A stretch of 64,000 nucleotides of DNA from Acidomyces sp. 'richmondensis'. Taxonomy: Eukaryota; Ascomycota; Dothideomycetes; Mycosphaerellales; Teratosphaeriaceae. Position 1 is the first letter of the stretch, and each line of letters begins with the position of its first letter. The notes under the pieces are model-generated. The model was not told the origin of the DNA and made no database searches. It saw only the letters and a program-made list of their open reading frames with translations. The DNA lies in contig QVLQ01000016.1 of the NCBI GenBank assembly GCA_003545705.1, positions 124,001 through 188,000 on the forward strand, given 5' to 3'. Below are positions 34,069-45,352 of the stretch, piece after piece. The position numbers and the translations under genes are program-made.

Positions 34069-34720
34069 ATGGCAGATATCAAGGAAGCAGATCAGAAGAC
34101 GGAAAAGCTGGAAGGTCCGTGTTTATAGCAGCCTTCGTGTTTTTGACCGAGTTGCTAATTAAAAACCCCCCAATAGCACAGGTGAAGTCTGCAGACATGG
34201 TATGTTTGTTTTGCTCGCAGATGTCGAATGGCACGAATGTCAGGGCTGATGTCGGTTTTGCAGAGTGAGGATATGCAGCAAGAAGCGATTGAAGTCGGTA
34301 TGTGTTTCGCGTCTCTATTTTGCAGATCGAATCGCGCCACTGATACAACTACAGCCCAGGAAGCCATGGAAAAATATCACATTGAGAAGGTATAGTGATG
34401 AATATTCACTATCCATCCTGTGAATGCATCTGACAAGCAAACAGGAGATCGCACACTACATCAAGCGAACAGTATGTCTCGAATTCCACCACAGAGCGTA
34501 ATGATCGGGTTAATAATATCCCCACAGTTCGACGAGCGCAAAGGCGCGACGTGGCATTGCATCGTGGGACGTAACTTTGGCAGCTTTGTTACCCATGGTT
34601 TGTCTTCTGTGCTGGTTAATTTATTTTGAATTTTTCGACTGACCAAGACCGGCAGAGACGAAGCACTTCATCTATTTCTATTTGGGCCACTGCGCAATTT
34701 TGCTGTTCAAGACGCAGTAG
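34069..34720 (+). CDS. nudG: Cytoplasmic dynein light chain LC8 (NudG-type)
   Basis: Seven exons, 34069-34114, 34177-34199, 34264-34297, 34355-34389, 34445-34471, 34528-34597 and 34656-34720, total 300 nt and 99 residues. All junctions are GT-AG and in phase. The reconstructed protein carries VKSADMSEDMQQEAIEVAQE, HIEKEIAHYIK, TWHCIVGRNFGSFVTHE and TKHFIYFYLGHCAILLFKT, i.e. the complete LC8 fold. LC8 is a dimeric hub that binds short linear motifs in dynein intermediate chain and many other partners. In Aspergillus, NudG supports nuclear migration along microtubules. Six introns of about 55-65 nt split a tiny gene into exons as short as 23 nt. Introns hold clear branch sites such as TTGCTAATT and CACTGATAC. 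Alternative acceptors exist before exon 4, but only 34355 gives the conserved VAQEAM. Confidence 0.95.
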
Positions 34721-35190
34721 TTGGCAGCGACTAGTGGAGACTTCCAGCTTGTATATATCCTCATGGCCCTTTACATTGCCATGACTTCTGATATCAGAAA
34801 GGTGCATTAGCAGTTCCCATTGGTATTCCCTGCATCTTGATATTTTCATATTCATGTCTGAACGTGTCCTCACTTTCTAGTGCTGCAGCCGAGTGAGCCT
34901 CTCATGGGCTTCCATTACTCCCAGTCTGATCTTCGTCTCTTCCTCCAGAGCATCGAGCCGGGGATTCAAAGCCGCATGCACTAACCGCGGATCACTTGTG
35001 GAGCCGTGGGGTGAGAAGCGGTCCTAACGAGCATCCTTCCGCTCTTACATGACGTTACGCCACCCCATACCGAGAAGGTTTCAAAAGCTTCGTACTCTTT
35101 GCGTTTCTAACCTACGCAGTCCACAACCACATTCCAAGAATACAACTCTCACGTACTTTGCTCATCTTCACGTAGCTCAGTCGTGTCGCC
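34721..35190. other. Intergenic region, 470 bases
   Basis: Flanks of the dynein light chain gene and the zinc-ribbon gene. Nothing coding seen; CT-rich leader-like sequence before 35191. Confidence 0.4.
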
Positions 35191-35668
35191 ATGGCGTTCA
35201 TCTTCGTGTGTGGCACACATAGTGCGTCTCCTTTCATCACTCCACTTCGCTACAGACCCTAGGCTGACGGCATGTCCATAGCTTTCCAATCTTTACTAGA
35301 AGGCTACGAGCAAATCACCGCGCAGTGTCAGAATTGCGGTAACTTCAGTGCGAAAGTTATAAAACGCTGGTATGTTCTTCACGTTCTTGAAACCCGCCCT
35401 TGCACCAACGCAAACATATTGATGCATGATTTGCGGCAGGGAATGGTTCACATTTTGTTTCGTGCCCATTATTCCATTCAGCCTTAAACCATGGCATGAA
35501 GTGTCATGTCCCATTTGTAATTTTCATCAAGACATCAAATATCGGCCAGATGTGCAACAGCAGATGAATGGCGGCGGACCAGCGATACCGATGCAAGGCG
35601 GGCCACCAGCGAACCAAGGCTGGGGTGGTGGACCTCCTCCAGGACAAGGACAGCCGGTGTATAAGTAG
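35191..35668 (+). CDS. Small zinc-ribbon protein
   Basis: Exons 35191-35221, 35282-35369 and 35440-35668 give 115 residues with consistent phases and a GCTGAC branch site in intron 1. The protein starts MAFIFVCGTH. A first Cys pair lies in CQNCGNFSAKVIKRW, then WFTFCFVPIIPFSLKPWHEV (hydrophobic, perhaps membrane-associated) and a second pair in CPIC, forming a four-Cys zinc ribbon. The C-terminus is Gly/Pro/Gln rich. This layout matches a widespread family of small fungal zinc-ribbon proteins annotated only by domain; I know of no assigned biochemical role. Part of the ribbon and hydrophobic segment are unusually close together, so lipid-proximal binding is possible (inference). Confidence 0.8.
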
Positions 35669-37511
35669 GCCCATTTTGGGCCCGGAGGAAATCGGATTGA
35701 ATATACCAGAGAGTATACTTGCGTTGGTAGGATACCACGTTATGGCTTTTGGTATGCGTGACGTTCTGTATTATACGGGGCTGCGGTTGTGGTCACAATG
35801 ATGCTATGAAGATGCCACATTACTTTCTGGATATCAACAACGTTATAAGATCATGCAAACTCGCTTTTCGTTGATTCAGAAAGCCCTTTCAGGAGGTATG
35901 ATTGTTAGGCCATCCAACTTCGAGAATACTTACGAATGACTTCGGCCTCATGGCGAGTTTTGGCAAAGGCACGCTCACGACGCGATAATGTCACTCCGGA
36001 AGAATATACTGCAAATGTCCACATTAATGTGTGCTTAATTTCCTTTGATTCCACTGAACATGCACGCTGGTGACTTTGAGAAGTACGAGCGCGTCTCAGT
36101 CTAGCCTGTAAGGGATATTTTACTGAGCTGATGACCTCCGATTTCCGGATCCACTGAATAGTCCCATGAAGACAAAATTTCATATCTTGGCCGATTCATG
36201 CTATCCCTTCTCATTACACATTCTCGTCCGAAAGATCAGTCAACTGGTTTGATTATCTAGAAATTCACTTGCCCAAGTGCAAGTCATTTCAATAAGGTCC
36301 ATTGATCCGACCTCTCGCAGATCCAACTTGGTCTTTACCCCCGATATGACTTTAAATTGAATGAACGGAGATTTACCTTTCGGCTCATAACTGCAAAAAA
36401 AATGCTTGAACATGGCATTGAGTACTGCCTAGGCATTGGCTATTACTTCTTAAGATCGAATTGTTTCAACTGCATTATCAGCATTTTCGTCGCATATCTT
36501 ATTAAATTCCTTCTTAAGTGATGATATTCTCACAAGGTATTCTATGCAGCTCATCAGCTAAAAACGTATGAGTGTACACCCAACAAGTTTGAAAGGTCGG
36601 GAAATTGACCGGCCATAGAATGCTGTCCGTCTGACACAAGTAATAACAAAATCCTGTCAGTCTGACCAGTGCGGGAATCTTTTAGCTACATTCGCAAGTG
36701 CGCCAGTTGATCAGGCTCATCAGACTAGAACTATGAAAAAATGGTGCTCCACCCTTGATTGCTGAAAGCAGACACTTGATCCGATTCGTTTGGAGTTCAG
36801 ATGACCTACACTCGTTCCGGAACCAAAATTGGCAGTTAGTCAATGGCTTTCACCCTCGGGGCACGGAATTAAAGTTGTAACAAGCTTTGTCGTGTCCTGA
36901 AATCTGAAAATTGATTTGGCGTATAACGGGCAAATCTTACCTCAATCAAGAATGATAGCTACCTCCAGGCACACAAATTCCCATTGGGATAAATTTCAGG
37001 AAATTGGTCAAAGGGAAAATGCTTGACGAGCATGTTGAAGATATCTACTGCCTCGGATGACTGAATATCATTCTCACCATGTTGTTCGGTGAAGTGTTCA
37101 AAACAATGCCCTTTAATCGATTTTACAGGTGAGCGTCAAGGTGAAATTTGGTGAGCGACTCAATTCAAGCCACGAAATTTGGTCAGCCCCGATTTCAGTC
37201 CCAACAATTCTCGCGCCCTACCTCCACGGAAGAGGCTAGGGCCGCTTATCTTGCCCACTGAAAATTCCTTCAATCCGCCCACTCCTTCCATCAAAGTTCT
37301 TTACCCATCGCATCATTGCGCCCATCAACCACTTCCATCAAATTCGCTAATTGCACCACCAACAAACAGTTGGTGTTCCGGATTGCCCATCCTGGCGCAA
37401 CCAACATTTCCGCAAAACTTCGCCTACGAAGTCCCGCCGTACTTCGGCGGCGACCAGCTCCTTCAAAGTGCGGCGCAGGCGGCTGCTCATGCTCCTGCTC
37501 CGTATGCTGAC
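35669..37511. other. Gene-free AT-rich stretch
   Basis: About 1.84 kb. One minus-strand 92-codon frame (35905-36183) has no family resemblance. From 36190 to 37100 stops are frequent in all frames. The last 330 bases are open in the HMG-box frame but lack an ATG and are CT-rich, consistent with a leader. Confidence 0.45.
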
Positions 37512-38722
37512 ATGGCGCACACGGGGAAAAAGAGCGTATCAATTGACGTGGAACAATTCATCCGCACACGCGACGCGGTAAGCCATGCACCACCCCACTA
37601 CCGCGCAGTGAATGTCGCGACGATGGCGCGCCACCTTCTCGCGTCGGTGTTTATATTGGATATGGACTGATGTGACGAACGCACACATAGTTGAGCTCTG
37701 CATACATGAGCCTGTCATCCAGTATTGACAAGGCGGTCAAGGCATATATCGACCACACCAATGTCGTGCTCGCTGGCGACGGCTCGCTGAATGTGTCCTA
37801 TCTAACCCAGCCCTTTGACCAACTGGCCAACACGGCGCAGCTCGCGCAGCAGGCTCTTCACGCTGCGCCGTCATCGGTCGTCCCGCAGGGCAATGGCGCC
37901 ATATCTACAACGGGCGCAGACATCGCCGCCGCACCTAGCACCGAGGTAAAGAAGAAGCGGAAGTATAAGCAACGCGATCCGAACGCGCCCAAGCGCCCGC
38001 TCACCGCCTACTTTCGCTTCTTGCAGGAGCAGCGTGGTCCTTTGTCCGCCGAATTGGCAGCCGCCGCGGGTGGAACGCCGCAGAAGCCCGGCGATCTATC
38101 GAAGGAGGCAACGGAGCGATGGAACAAACTGAGTAAGGCTGAGCAGCAGCCGTACCGCGATGCCTACCAACGTGCGCTGAAAGACTACGAGCGTGAGGTG
38201 GAGAAGTATAAGGCAAACGGGGGGGTTTTGCCGGACGGAGAAGAGAAGTCGGAGCCGAAGAGCGCCACTGCCCCAGTAGTTACCTCTCCTCCGGCTGTGG
38301 CAGCTGCGGAGACGGAGGCGCAGGCGGAGGCGGAGGCGGAGGAGAGTGAGGACGACGACGACGATGACGACGACGACGACGACGACGAGTCTTCGAGTGA
38401 TGAAAGTAGTGAAGAGGAAGAAGAAGTTGTTCCGCCGCCGCCGCCACCACCACCACCAGTTCAAAAGACACCAAAGGCGAAAAAGGGCAAGTTCAGTAGC
38501 CTTGGGAATGCTGCGGCCGGAGCGCCTGCTGCTCCTGCTGGGTCGACTAGTTCAGAACATAAACGCAAGACTGCTGCCGCCACTGTTCCGGGATCACCGG
38601 CGCCAGTGGATGGCGAGGGTAAGAAGAAGCGCGGGCGCAAGTCTCCTGCTGTCACTGCTAGCGCTGATGTGCCAGCAGAAGAGCCACCAAAGAAGAAGAA
38701 AAAGAAGAAGGTGGATTCTTAA
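37512..38722 (+). CDS. HMG-box chromatin protein with acidic and proline tracts
   Basis: Exons 37512-37577 and 37691-38722 give 365 residues. Start Met at 37512 is the only in-frame ATG of the open region. The exon junction RTRDA|LSSAYMSLSSSIDKAV is in phase. One HMG box spans about residues 118-195 (DPNAPKRPLTAYFRFLQEQR with W-N-K-L-S-K and AYQRALKDYEREVEKYK), preceded by a basic KKKRKYK stretch. Then follow Ala/Glu repeats, an Asp-rich run (about 240-255), a polyproline run, and a Lys-rich C-terminus (KKRGRKS, KKKKKKK). It probably bends or bridges DNA in the nucleus. The single box with long tails resembles fungal Nhp6-like/HMGB relatives rather than mating-type MAT1-2 or Mat1-1-3 HMG factors. 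The N-terminal 100 residues may form a separate helical domain. Confidence 0.85.
38346..38395 (+). repeat. Asp-codon (GAC/GAT) repeat in the HMG-box gene
   Basis: GAC/GAT triplet run giving a polyaspartate tract in frame; followed at 38430-38459 by a CCG/CCA run giving polyproline. Confidence 0.8.
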
Positions 38723-39240
38723 TATGATGATTGCTCCGCGGAAATTTACGACTGGATATGATGTTGAGTCGGAGGCATTTGGCTGCCAGAGTGAATTTAG
38801 CTTCCTTGCGGCAAGCCTTTTGGGAGCCATGTGGAAAGGAGATTCTTTGTTCAATGTCCTTTGCGCTTAGTATACCCTTCTGTCGTATTGTTTTTGTTGC
38901 TGGGATAATTTCAAGATCGAATACCAAGGAGTCACAGGTGAATATTTCTTACACCATCGCACTACAACCTCGTCAAATTCATGTTACTATTCCGTCATTT
39001 TATAGTCTCACCGCAGCAAATTTCCATATCCTTATCAGCCCAATCTACCGCAGACTGGACCAAATGAGCTTTTTGGCGAAAATGGTAAACCCCGCCCCAC
39101 GTTCACCCCACTTCGAATGTGAGCCAGAGCTGCATTCTTGAAAGTTGAACACCCCTCGTGTTGCTGGCCTTTCCGTTCTGTTGTTTCCTTTACCTAACCG
39201 TTTCTATGCGAACACACGCTGTTACGGTACCCACGTCAAC
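38723..39240. promoter_or_regulatory. Urease upstream region
   Basis: 518 bases between the HMG-box gene and urease. One canonical HGATAR site (TGATAAG on the minus strand, 39031-39037) lies about 200 bases before the urease ATG. AreA/NIT2 GATA factors use such sites to switch on nitrogen-scavenging genes, but a single site is weak evidence. The urease frame is also open upstream to 39145; that ATG would add 32 residues not seen in the family. Confidence 0.4.
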
Positions 39241-41896
39241 ATGAATCTTGCGCCGAAGGAGGTTAGTTTTGCCCGTCCACTACCTTACCGCGACATTTTT
39301 GCTGACAGTGTCCGTGTCCAGCTCGACAAGCTCATCATCAGCCAGGTCGGCTTCCAAGCGCAGAAGCGTTTGGCGCGCGGTGTGCGCCTCAATCATGCCG
39401 AGGCAGTCGCTCTCATCTCTTGTGTCCTGCACGAGTTGATACGCGATGGCGACCATAGTGTGGCGGACCTCATGGCCCTTGGCGCTACCTTGCTGGGTCG
39501 GCGCCACGTCCTGCCCAGCGTCCCGCACACGCTGCACGAGCTCATGGTCGAAGGTACGTTTGCCTGCGGCACGTACTTGGTCACGGTGCACAATCCCATC
39601 GCGGGTGACGATGGGGACTTAGAGCGGGCGCTGTACGGATCTTTCTTGCCCGTCCCCACGGATCAGGATCGTTTATTCCCGTGGCCTCCAAAGGAAGGGC
39701 TGGAGGCATATGAGCTTGAGCGCATGCCTGGTGCGGTGGTGGCAGTGAAGGGCGATCAAGGCCGGATTGTGCTGAACAAGGATCGCAAACGGATTAGGTT
39801 GAAGGTGACGAACAAAGGCGACCGCCCGATTCAAGTGGGGAGCCATTATCATTTCGTGGAGGTTAATCCAAAATTGGAGTTTGATCGTGTGAGGGCCAGG
39901 GGGTACCGCTTGGACATTGCCGCGGGCACGAGCGTGAGGTTTGAGCCAGGGGATCGGAAAACGGTGACGCTGGTCCAAATCGGAGGAGATCAGGTTGTCA
40001 AAGGGGGAAATGGCTTGGCAACTGGGCATATTCATGACGATTCGATCACACAGAGCATGATTGAAAAGATGAAGGAGGGTGGCTTCTTGCATGTTGAGGA
40101 GCAGCCGGGGGCGGATCAGAGCTTGGATCCATTCAGCATGAGTCGTGCAGAATATATCACCATGTTTGGGCCGACGGTTGGAGACAGGGTGAGATTGGGT
40201 AATACGGCACTTTGGATCGAAGTTGAGAAAGACTTGACATATTACGGGGATGAGTGCACTTTCGGCGGTGGCAAAACCATTCGTGATGGTATGGGCCAGA
40301 TGGTCGGCATCGCCGACAAGGAATGCTTGGACACGGTCATCACGAACGCGCTGGTGATCGATTGGACGGGAATATTCAAGGCAGACATTGGGATCAAAGA
40401 CGGTCTTATCTGCGGTATTGGCAAAGCGGGGAATCCCGACGTAATGGAAGGCGTAAGTCGGAACATGATCGTTGGCTCGAACACAGATGTCATTGCCAGC
40501 GAGGGCCAGATCGTAACGGCGGGTGGGTTCGACAGCCACATACATTTTATATGCCCCCAACAGGCGTACGACGCGATTGCGAGTGGCGTCACAACTTTTC
40601 TGGGTGGCGGAACCGGGCCAAGCACGGGAACAAACGCAACGACGTGCACACCTTCGGCTAGCCATATTAAGGCGATGCTGCAGGCATGTGATGGGTTGCC
40701 AGTGAACGTCGGCGTGACGGGCAAGGGGAATGATTCGGAACCTGGCCCTCTACGGCAGCAAGTGGAAGCAGGTGTGTGCGGGCTGAAGTTGCACGAGGAC
40801 TGGGGCACGACACCGCAGGCAATCGACACATGCCTAGGTGTGTGCGATGAAGAGGACGTCCAGTGTCTGATTCATACGGATACGCTAAATGAGAGCGGGT
40901 TTGTCGAGACAACAGTGGCCGCCTTCAAGGGCCGTACGATCCACACGTACCACACCGAGGGTGCCGGTGGTGGCCACGCACCAGACATTATCAGCGTTGT
41001 AGAACAGGAGAATGTGCTCCCCTCATCGACCAATCCGACGCGGCCGTACACGCGCAACACGCTAGACGAGCACTTGGATATGCTGATGGTGTGCCATCAC
41101 CTGTCGAAAAATATCCCAGAGGATGTGGCATTCGCGGAGTCCCGCATCCGCGCCGAGACAATTGCGGCAGAAGACGTGCTGCATGACGTCGGGGCCATCA
41201 GCATGATGTCGTCCGACTCACAGGCTATGGGACGCGTTGGCGAGGTAATCCTGCGCACGTGGAATACGGCACATAAGAACAAGGTGCAGCGTGGCGCGCT
41301 GCCGGAAGATGAGGCGAGCGGGGTGGACAACGTGCGGGTGAAGCGCTATGTGAGCAAATACACAATCAACCCGGCGGTGGCACAAGGCATGGCACATCTC
41401 ATCGGCTCCGTCGAGGTCGGCAAGCTGGCAGACCTGGTGCTCTGGCCGTTGGCATCGTTCGGTGTTAAGCCCAGCGTGGTTGTCAAGGGTGGGATGATCG
41501 CGTGGGCGCAAATGGGTGATCCTAACGCCAGCATCCCCACTGTCGAGCCTACAGTCATGCGGCCCATGTTCGGTGCGCTGCGCCCTGAGACGGGCATTGC
41601 CTGGGTGAGCCGTGCCAGTGTCGAGAGCGGTACGGTTGCGACGTACGGCCTGCGCAAGCGCATTGAACCCGTCAAGGCGTGTCGGGGGATTGGGAAGAGT
41701 AGCATGAAATGGAACGATCGGCGGCCGCGAATGGAGGTCGATCCTGAACGATATGTAAGTGTTGCAGCCAATCTCACTCCATCGGTGATGCGCATGCTAA
41801 TGAGTTGCGGTCCAGACTGTCGAGGCAGACGGTGAGCTGATGACAGCCGAGCCGTCGACGGAGTTGCCGCTGGCGCAAGCATATTTCATCTATTGA
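39241..41896 (+). CDS. ure1: Urease (single-chain fungal enzyme)
   Basis: Exons 39241-39261, 39322-41754 and 41816-41896 give 844 residues, the normal length. Intron 1 (60 nt) is stop-free and in frame; it is recognised because MNLAPKE|LDKLIISQVGF restores the conserved N-terminus and a GCTGAC branch site is present. The chain fuses gamma (N-terminal), beta and alpha domains. Nickel and catalytic features: HIHFICPQQ, carbamylated Lys496 in GLKLHEDWG, HTDTLNESG, HTYHTEGAGGGHAPD, and flap Cys598 in VCHHL. Exon 3 ends LAQAYFIY, as urease C-termini should. It hydrolyses urea to ammonia and carbamate in the cytosol, and needs the UreD/F/G chaperones, which are not in this window. No inactivating change is seen. 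Confidence 0.97.
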
Positions 41897-42282
41897 CCTC
41901 TCAACCTAAGCCCAGGGAGAGATTTGGCGCAGTGACAGGCCATGCTAAAGAGGTATTTTAGCATTTTCCGCCGTATTTGGTGGCAGATTTTCTTATAGTG
42001 AGATTTGACATGCCGTATATGGACCAAAAAAACGTACACTGTGTCCTAGTAAAGCATGGTGTGTATCTAGACTCAATTTGCGACTTTTGCTTACAATATG
42101 GATGTCAAGCTGAATCAATTATTTTCCATGCCTAAGAGCAAATTGGTGCGGAATTTCATTAAGTTCATTGTGCCTCAACCGTAGCCCCATGGCCGGTATC
42201 GGACGGGGGGCCGACAAAAGTCGAGGCTTTTCAAATATTTCATTTTTGACTCAATAACTTTCCTTTCCTTGCGGCATTGCGG
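41897..42282. other. Intergenic region between urease and HIS4
   Basis: 386 bases, AT-rich, holding the urease 3' end and the HIS4 promoter with the CPC1/GCN4 site described separately. Confidence 0.5.
42247..42253 (+). promoter_or_regulatory. CPC1/GCN4 response element upstream of HIS4
   Basis: TGACTCA, a perfect general amino-acid control site, lies 30-36 bases before the first in-frame ATG (42283). Fungal HIS4-type genes are classic targets of CPC1/GCN4/CpcA. The closeness to the ATG means it is in or near the leader. Confidence 0.65.
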
Positions 42283-44958
42283 ATGAGGCCTTCCAACATG
42301 CCTTCCTCCGATGCTCATGGAGCGGTCGCCGAGCATCAGCCTCCCTTTATCGCTGCTATTGATCTCTCGTCGTTGTCTAGTGCAGCGCAACTTCGAGCTG
42401 CGCCAAACCTGACCTACGCTGGTGCACTCTTTGCTGTCGTAACTCCTCAAACATACGACGCTGCCTTACAGCTGCTGAAGGAGGTGTTTGGGCGATATAA
42501 CATCTCGTTCGATGTTTCTAGCCTCCTGTCGATCCAGGATGTTGTCGATTTGCTGGACGCTGGGGCTGCTAAGGTCTTCGTTTCCAGCCTGCAAATGTCT
42601 GACCTTCAAAATGTGCCGAATCTGAACAGCAACCGAATTGTATATTGCCCGACAGTCTCGGCTGGTGAGGCTGAAAATCAGCTGAGTGGGACGGGCTACG
42701 GTCTATACCTACGAGAAGTAGTCAGTGCGAGCGCATTGGGGAACATATTGCGTGCCCTTGGCAAGAATAGGCCACCAGTCTTCGTATCAAAGCAGGACAT
42801 TTCAGAGGAGGAGGCTTTGGAGCTCTGCAGGCAAGATGCAGTGCCAATAATACCGGCTGAGCGTCTCACAGTTGACGGAGACGGGCCAATCAGTGTTGCT
42901 GCGCTATTACTGGGCAAAATCAAGAGTGACAGGCCGGATGGCTTGCTCACAACACTTGTTACGGATGAGCGTGGAGTGGCTCTGGGCATCGTATACAGCA
43001 ATGCGGAGAGTGTGTCGGAAAGCCTGCGATCTGGACGAGGAGTCTATTGGAGCCGGAAACGAGGACTTTGGCGAAAGGGCGATACCAGTGGCGATTGGCA
43101 GGAGTTGGTTCGGATAGATGCGGACTGCGATCATGATTGCGTGCGCTTTGTAGTTCGGCAAATGGGGAACGGCTTCTGCCACTTGCAGACGGCGACGTGC
43201 TTTGGCGACTATACTGGTCTGTCTAAGTTGCAAAAGACTCTTCAAAGCCGCAAGCGCTCCGCCCCAGAAGGTTCGTACACGGCACGGTTGTTCAGCGATC
43301 AGAAGATGCTGAACGCGAAAATTATGGAGGAGGCTTCAGAATTGTGTGAAGCAACTAGTAAGGGGGAAATTGCTAGTGAAGCGGCAGACCTGCTGTATTT
43401 TGCCTTGACCAAAGCGACGGGTGCCGGTGTGACGCTCGAGGATATAGAAAGGAATCTTGATGGTAAAAGTGTCAAGGTACAGCGACGTAAAGGGGACGCC
43501 AAGGGACCATATGCTGAGAAGTTTGGAGTCTCTCCACATGGAGCAATGAACGGAGGAACAAGGGAGATGATATCGGACGCAGACTCGAAACCCAAAGCAG
43601 GCGAAGATCCTGCTGGCCCTACCAAGGACGGTAGAATACAGATGCGCAGGCTGATTACAGCTAGAGAATCGCCAGAGATGATCCGGGAAGCGCTTAAACG
43701 CCCTTCACAGCGATCCACGGAAAAGATCATGGGCATTGTTAGTCCGATAATTAAAGACGTGCGTAAACGCGGCGACGAAGCATTACTGGAATATACGCAT
43801 AAATTTGAGAAAGCCATCACACTAACGTCGCCCGTCCTCAAAGCGCCATTTCCTCCCAGCCTAATGCAACTCCCGACTGAGACCATCGAAGCGATCGATA
43901 TCAGCTTCGAGAACATCCGCAAATTCCATGCTGCGCAGCAGGAGGATAAGCCGCTCGAAGTTGAGACCATGCCAGGCGTGATCTGTTCTCGCTTCGTACG
44001 GCCCATTGAACGAGTCGGCCTTTACGTCCCGGGCGGCACCGCCGTCTTGCCCTCCACAGCCCTCATGCTTGGCGTTCCTGCGATGGTCGCAGGCTGTGAG
44101 CGCATCATCCTCGCCTCACCTCCGCGAGCCGATGGTACGCTTACTCCTGAAGTTGTCTACTGTGCGCACAAGATCGGTGCAGAGGCCATCGTAATGGCTG
44201 GCGGTGCGCAAGCGGTCGCTGCCATGGCATACGGTACTGAGTCGGTTGGAAAGGTCGACAAGATCCTAGGGCCCGGTAACCAGTTCGTTACAGCGGCGAA
44301 GATGTTGGTCAGTAATGACACCGAGGCAAATGTGGCGATTGACATGCCGGCGGGACCTTCGGAAGTGCTAGTCATTGCCGATCGTTCGGCGAAGCCACAG
44401 TTCGTTGCGAGCGACTTATTGAGTCAAGCTGAACATGGAGTCGATAGCCAGGTAGTGTGCATCACTGTCGGATTATCAGAGGTGGAGGTGCAGTCGATTG
44501 AAGAAGAGCTTCATACGCAGGCTCTCGCCTTGCCGAGGGTTGATATGGTGAGGGGTGCCATCTCTCATAGTGTTATGGTCCTTGCATCTTCGCTGGACGA
44601 AGCTATGGCTATCTCCAACGCCTACGCACCCGAGCATCTCATACTCCACCTTGCCGACCCGCTCGCCGCACGCGACATGGTGCAGAATGCGGGCTCGGTG
44701 TTCCTCGGCCCTTGGACTCCAGAGTCTGTGGGAGATTACAGCGCTGGTGTCAATCACAGCTTGCCGACATATGGCTATGCAAGACAGTACAGTGGCGTGA
44801 ACCTGGGTAGCTACGTGAAACATATCACGAGCAGCTTTTTGAACGAGCAAGGGCTAAGGAATGTGGGCGGAGCGGTAATGCGTTTGGCGAAGGTGGAAGA
44901 GCTAGAGGCACATCGTCGGGCCGTGGAGATTCGGTTGAAATATATGAATAGAGAGTGA
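42283..44958 (+). CDS. his4: Trifunctional histidine biosynthesis enzyme HIS4
   Basis: Single exon, 891 residues from 42283 (an alternative ATG at 42298 gives 886). Order of activities: N-terminal region; phosphoribosyl-AMP cyclohydrolase (VYWSRKRGLWRKGDTSG, metal ligands in DADCDHDCVRF and ATCFG); phosphoribosyl-ATP pyrophosphohydrolase (SYTARLFSD, MEEASELCEA, EAADLLYF); and histidinol dehydrogenase from about residue 450 (RVGLYVPGGTAVLPS, VMAGGAQAVAAMAYGT, KILGPGNQFVTAAK, DMPAGPSEVLVIAD, QAEHGVDSQ). These catalyse steps 2, 3, 9 and 10 of histidine synthesis in the cytosol. All expected catalytic blocks are present and undisrupted. General amino-acid control is supported by the TGACTCA site just upstream. 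Confidence 0.97.
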   Translation: MRPSNMPSSDAHGAVAEHQPPFIAAIDLSSLSSAAQLRAAPNLTYAGALFAVVTPQTYDAALQLLKEVFGRYNISFDVSSLLSIQDVVDLLDAGAAKVFVSSLQMSDLQNVPNLNSNRIVYCPTVSAGEAENQLSGTGYGLYLREVVSASALGNILRALGKNRPPVFVSKQDISEEEALELCRQDAVPIIPAERLTVDGDGPISVAALLLGKIKSDRPDGLLTTLVTDERGVALGIVYSNAESVSESLRSGRGVYWSRKRGLWRKGDTSGDWQELVRIDADCDHDCVRFVVRQMGNGFCHLQTATCFGDYTGLSKLQKTLQSRKRSAPEGSYTARLFSDQKMLNAKIMEEASELCEATSKGEIASEAADLLYFALTKATGAGVTLEDIERNLDGKSVKVQRRKGDAKGPYAEKFGVSPHGAMNGGTREMISDADSKPKAGEDPAGPTKDGRIQMRRLITARESPEMIREALKRPSQRSTEKIMGIVSPIIKDVRKRGDEALLEYTHKFEKAITLTSPVLKAPFPPSLMQLPTETIEAIDISFENIRKFHAAQQEDKPLEVETMPGVICSRFVRPIERVGLYVPGGTAVLPSTALMLGVPAMVAGCERIILASPPRADGTLTPEVVYCAHKIGAEAIVMAGGAQAVAAMAYGTESVGKVDKILGPGNQFVTAAKMLVSNDTEANVAIDMPAGPSEVLVIADRSAKPQFVASDLLSQAEHGVDSQVVCITVGLSEVEVQSIEEELHTQALALPRVDMVRGAISHSVMVLASSLDEAMAISNAYAPEHLILHLADPLAARDMVQNAGSVFLGPWTPESVGDYSAGVNHSLPTYGYARQYSGVNLGSYVKHITSSFLNEQGLRNVGGAVMRLAKVEELEAHRRAVEIRLKYMNRE

Positions 44959-45352
44959 TTTTGTGAAAAGGAGGAGATTGACGACGGGATGTGACCGGTG
45001 AATGGAAACATCACAGTTAATTTTAGGTAAATATCAGATGTCTTGATAAATGACATGATTCAATGGTGTCCATGTGTTGGGCGTTATTAAGACAGTACTT
45101 CTCCATGAATACTGTCAGCAAAGTCTGCGAATGCACATGTTTTCCCACTGCATGACTGGACATGGTGAATGATTGCCGAAATAGGAAGGTAGAGAAGAGG
45201 TTTTGCCATCTCAAACGCCGCGACGAGCGGCAAATAAACCGAAGAAAAATTACCACAGCAGGGCCATCTCTCCTTGTCATCTTGAACTTCAAGAATCATA
45301 CACACACACACACACATACACACTAGAACATTCCAATATCGTCCTGATAACA
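44959..45352. other. Intergenic region with CA microsatellite
   Basis: 394 bases between HIS4 and the aminotransferase gene. A CA repeat lies at 45301-45323, 30 bases before the next ATG and so likely in the leader. Confidence 0.5.
45301..45323. repeat. CA dinucleotide microsatellite
   Basis: About eleven CA units with one TA interruption, in the probable 5' leader of the class-V aminotransferase gene. Confidence 0.85.

Noticed and set aside
39673..40665. 330-codon minus-strand frame across urease
   Set aside because: Antisense to highly conserved urease codons; no family features of its own.
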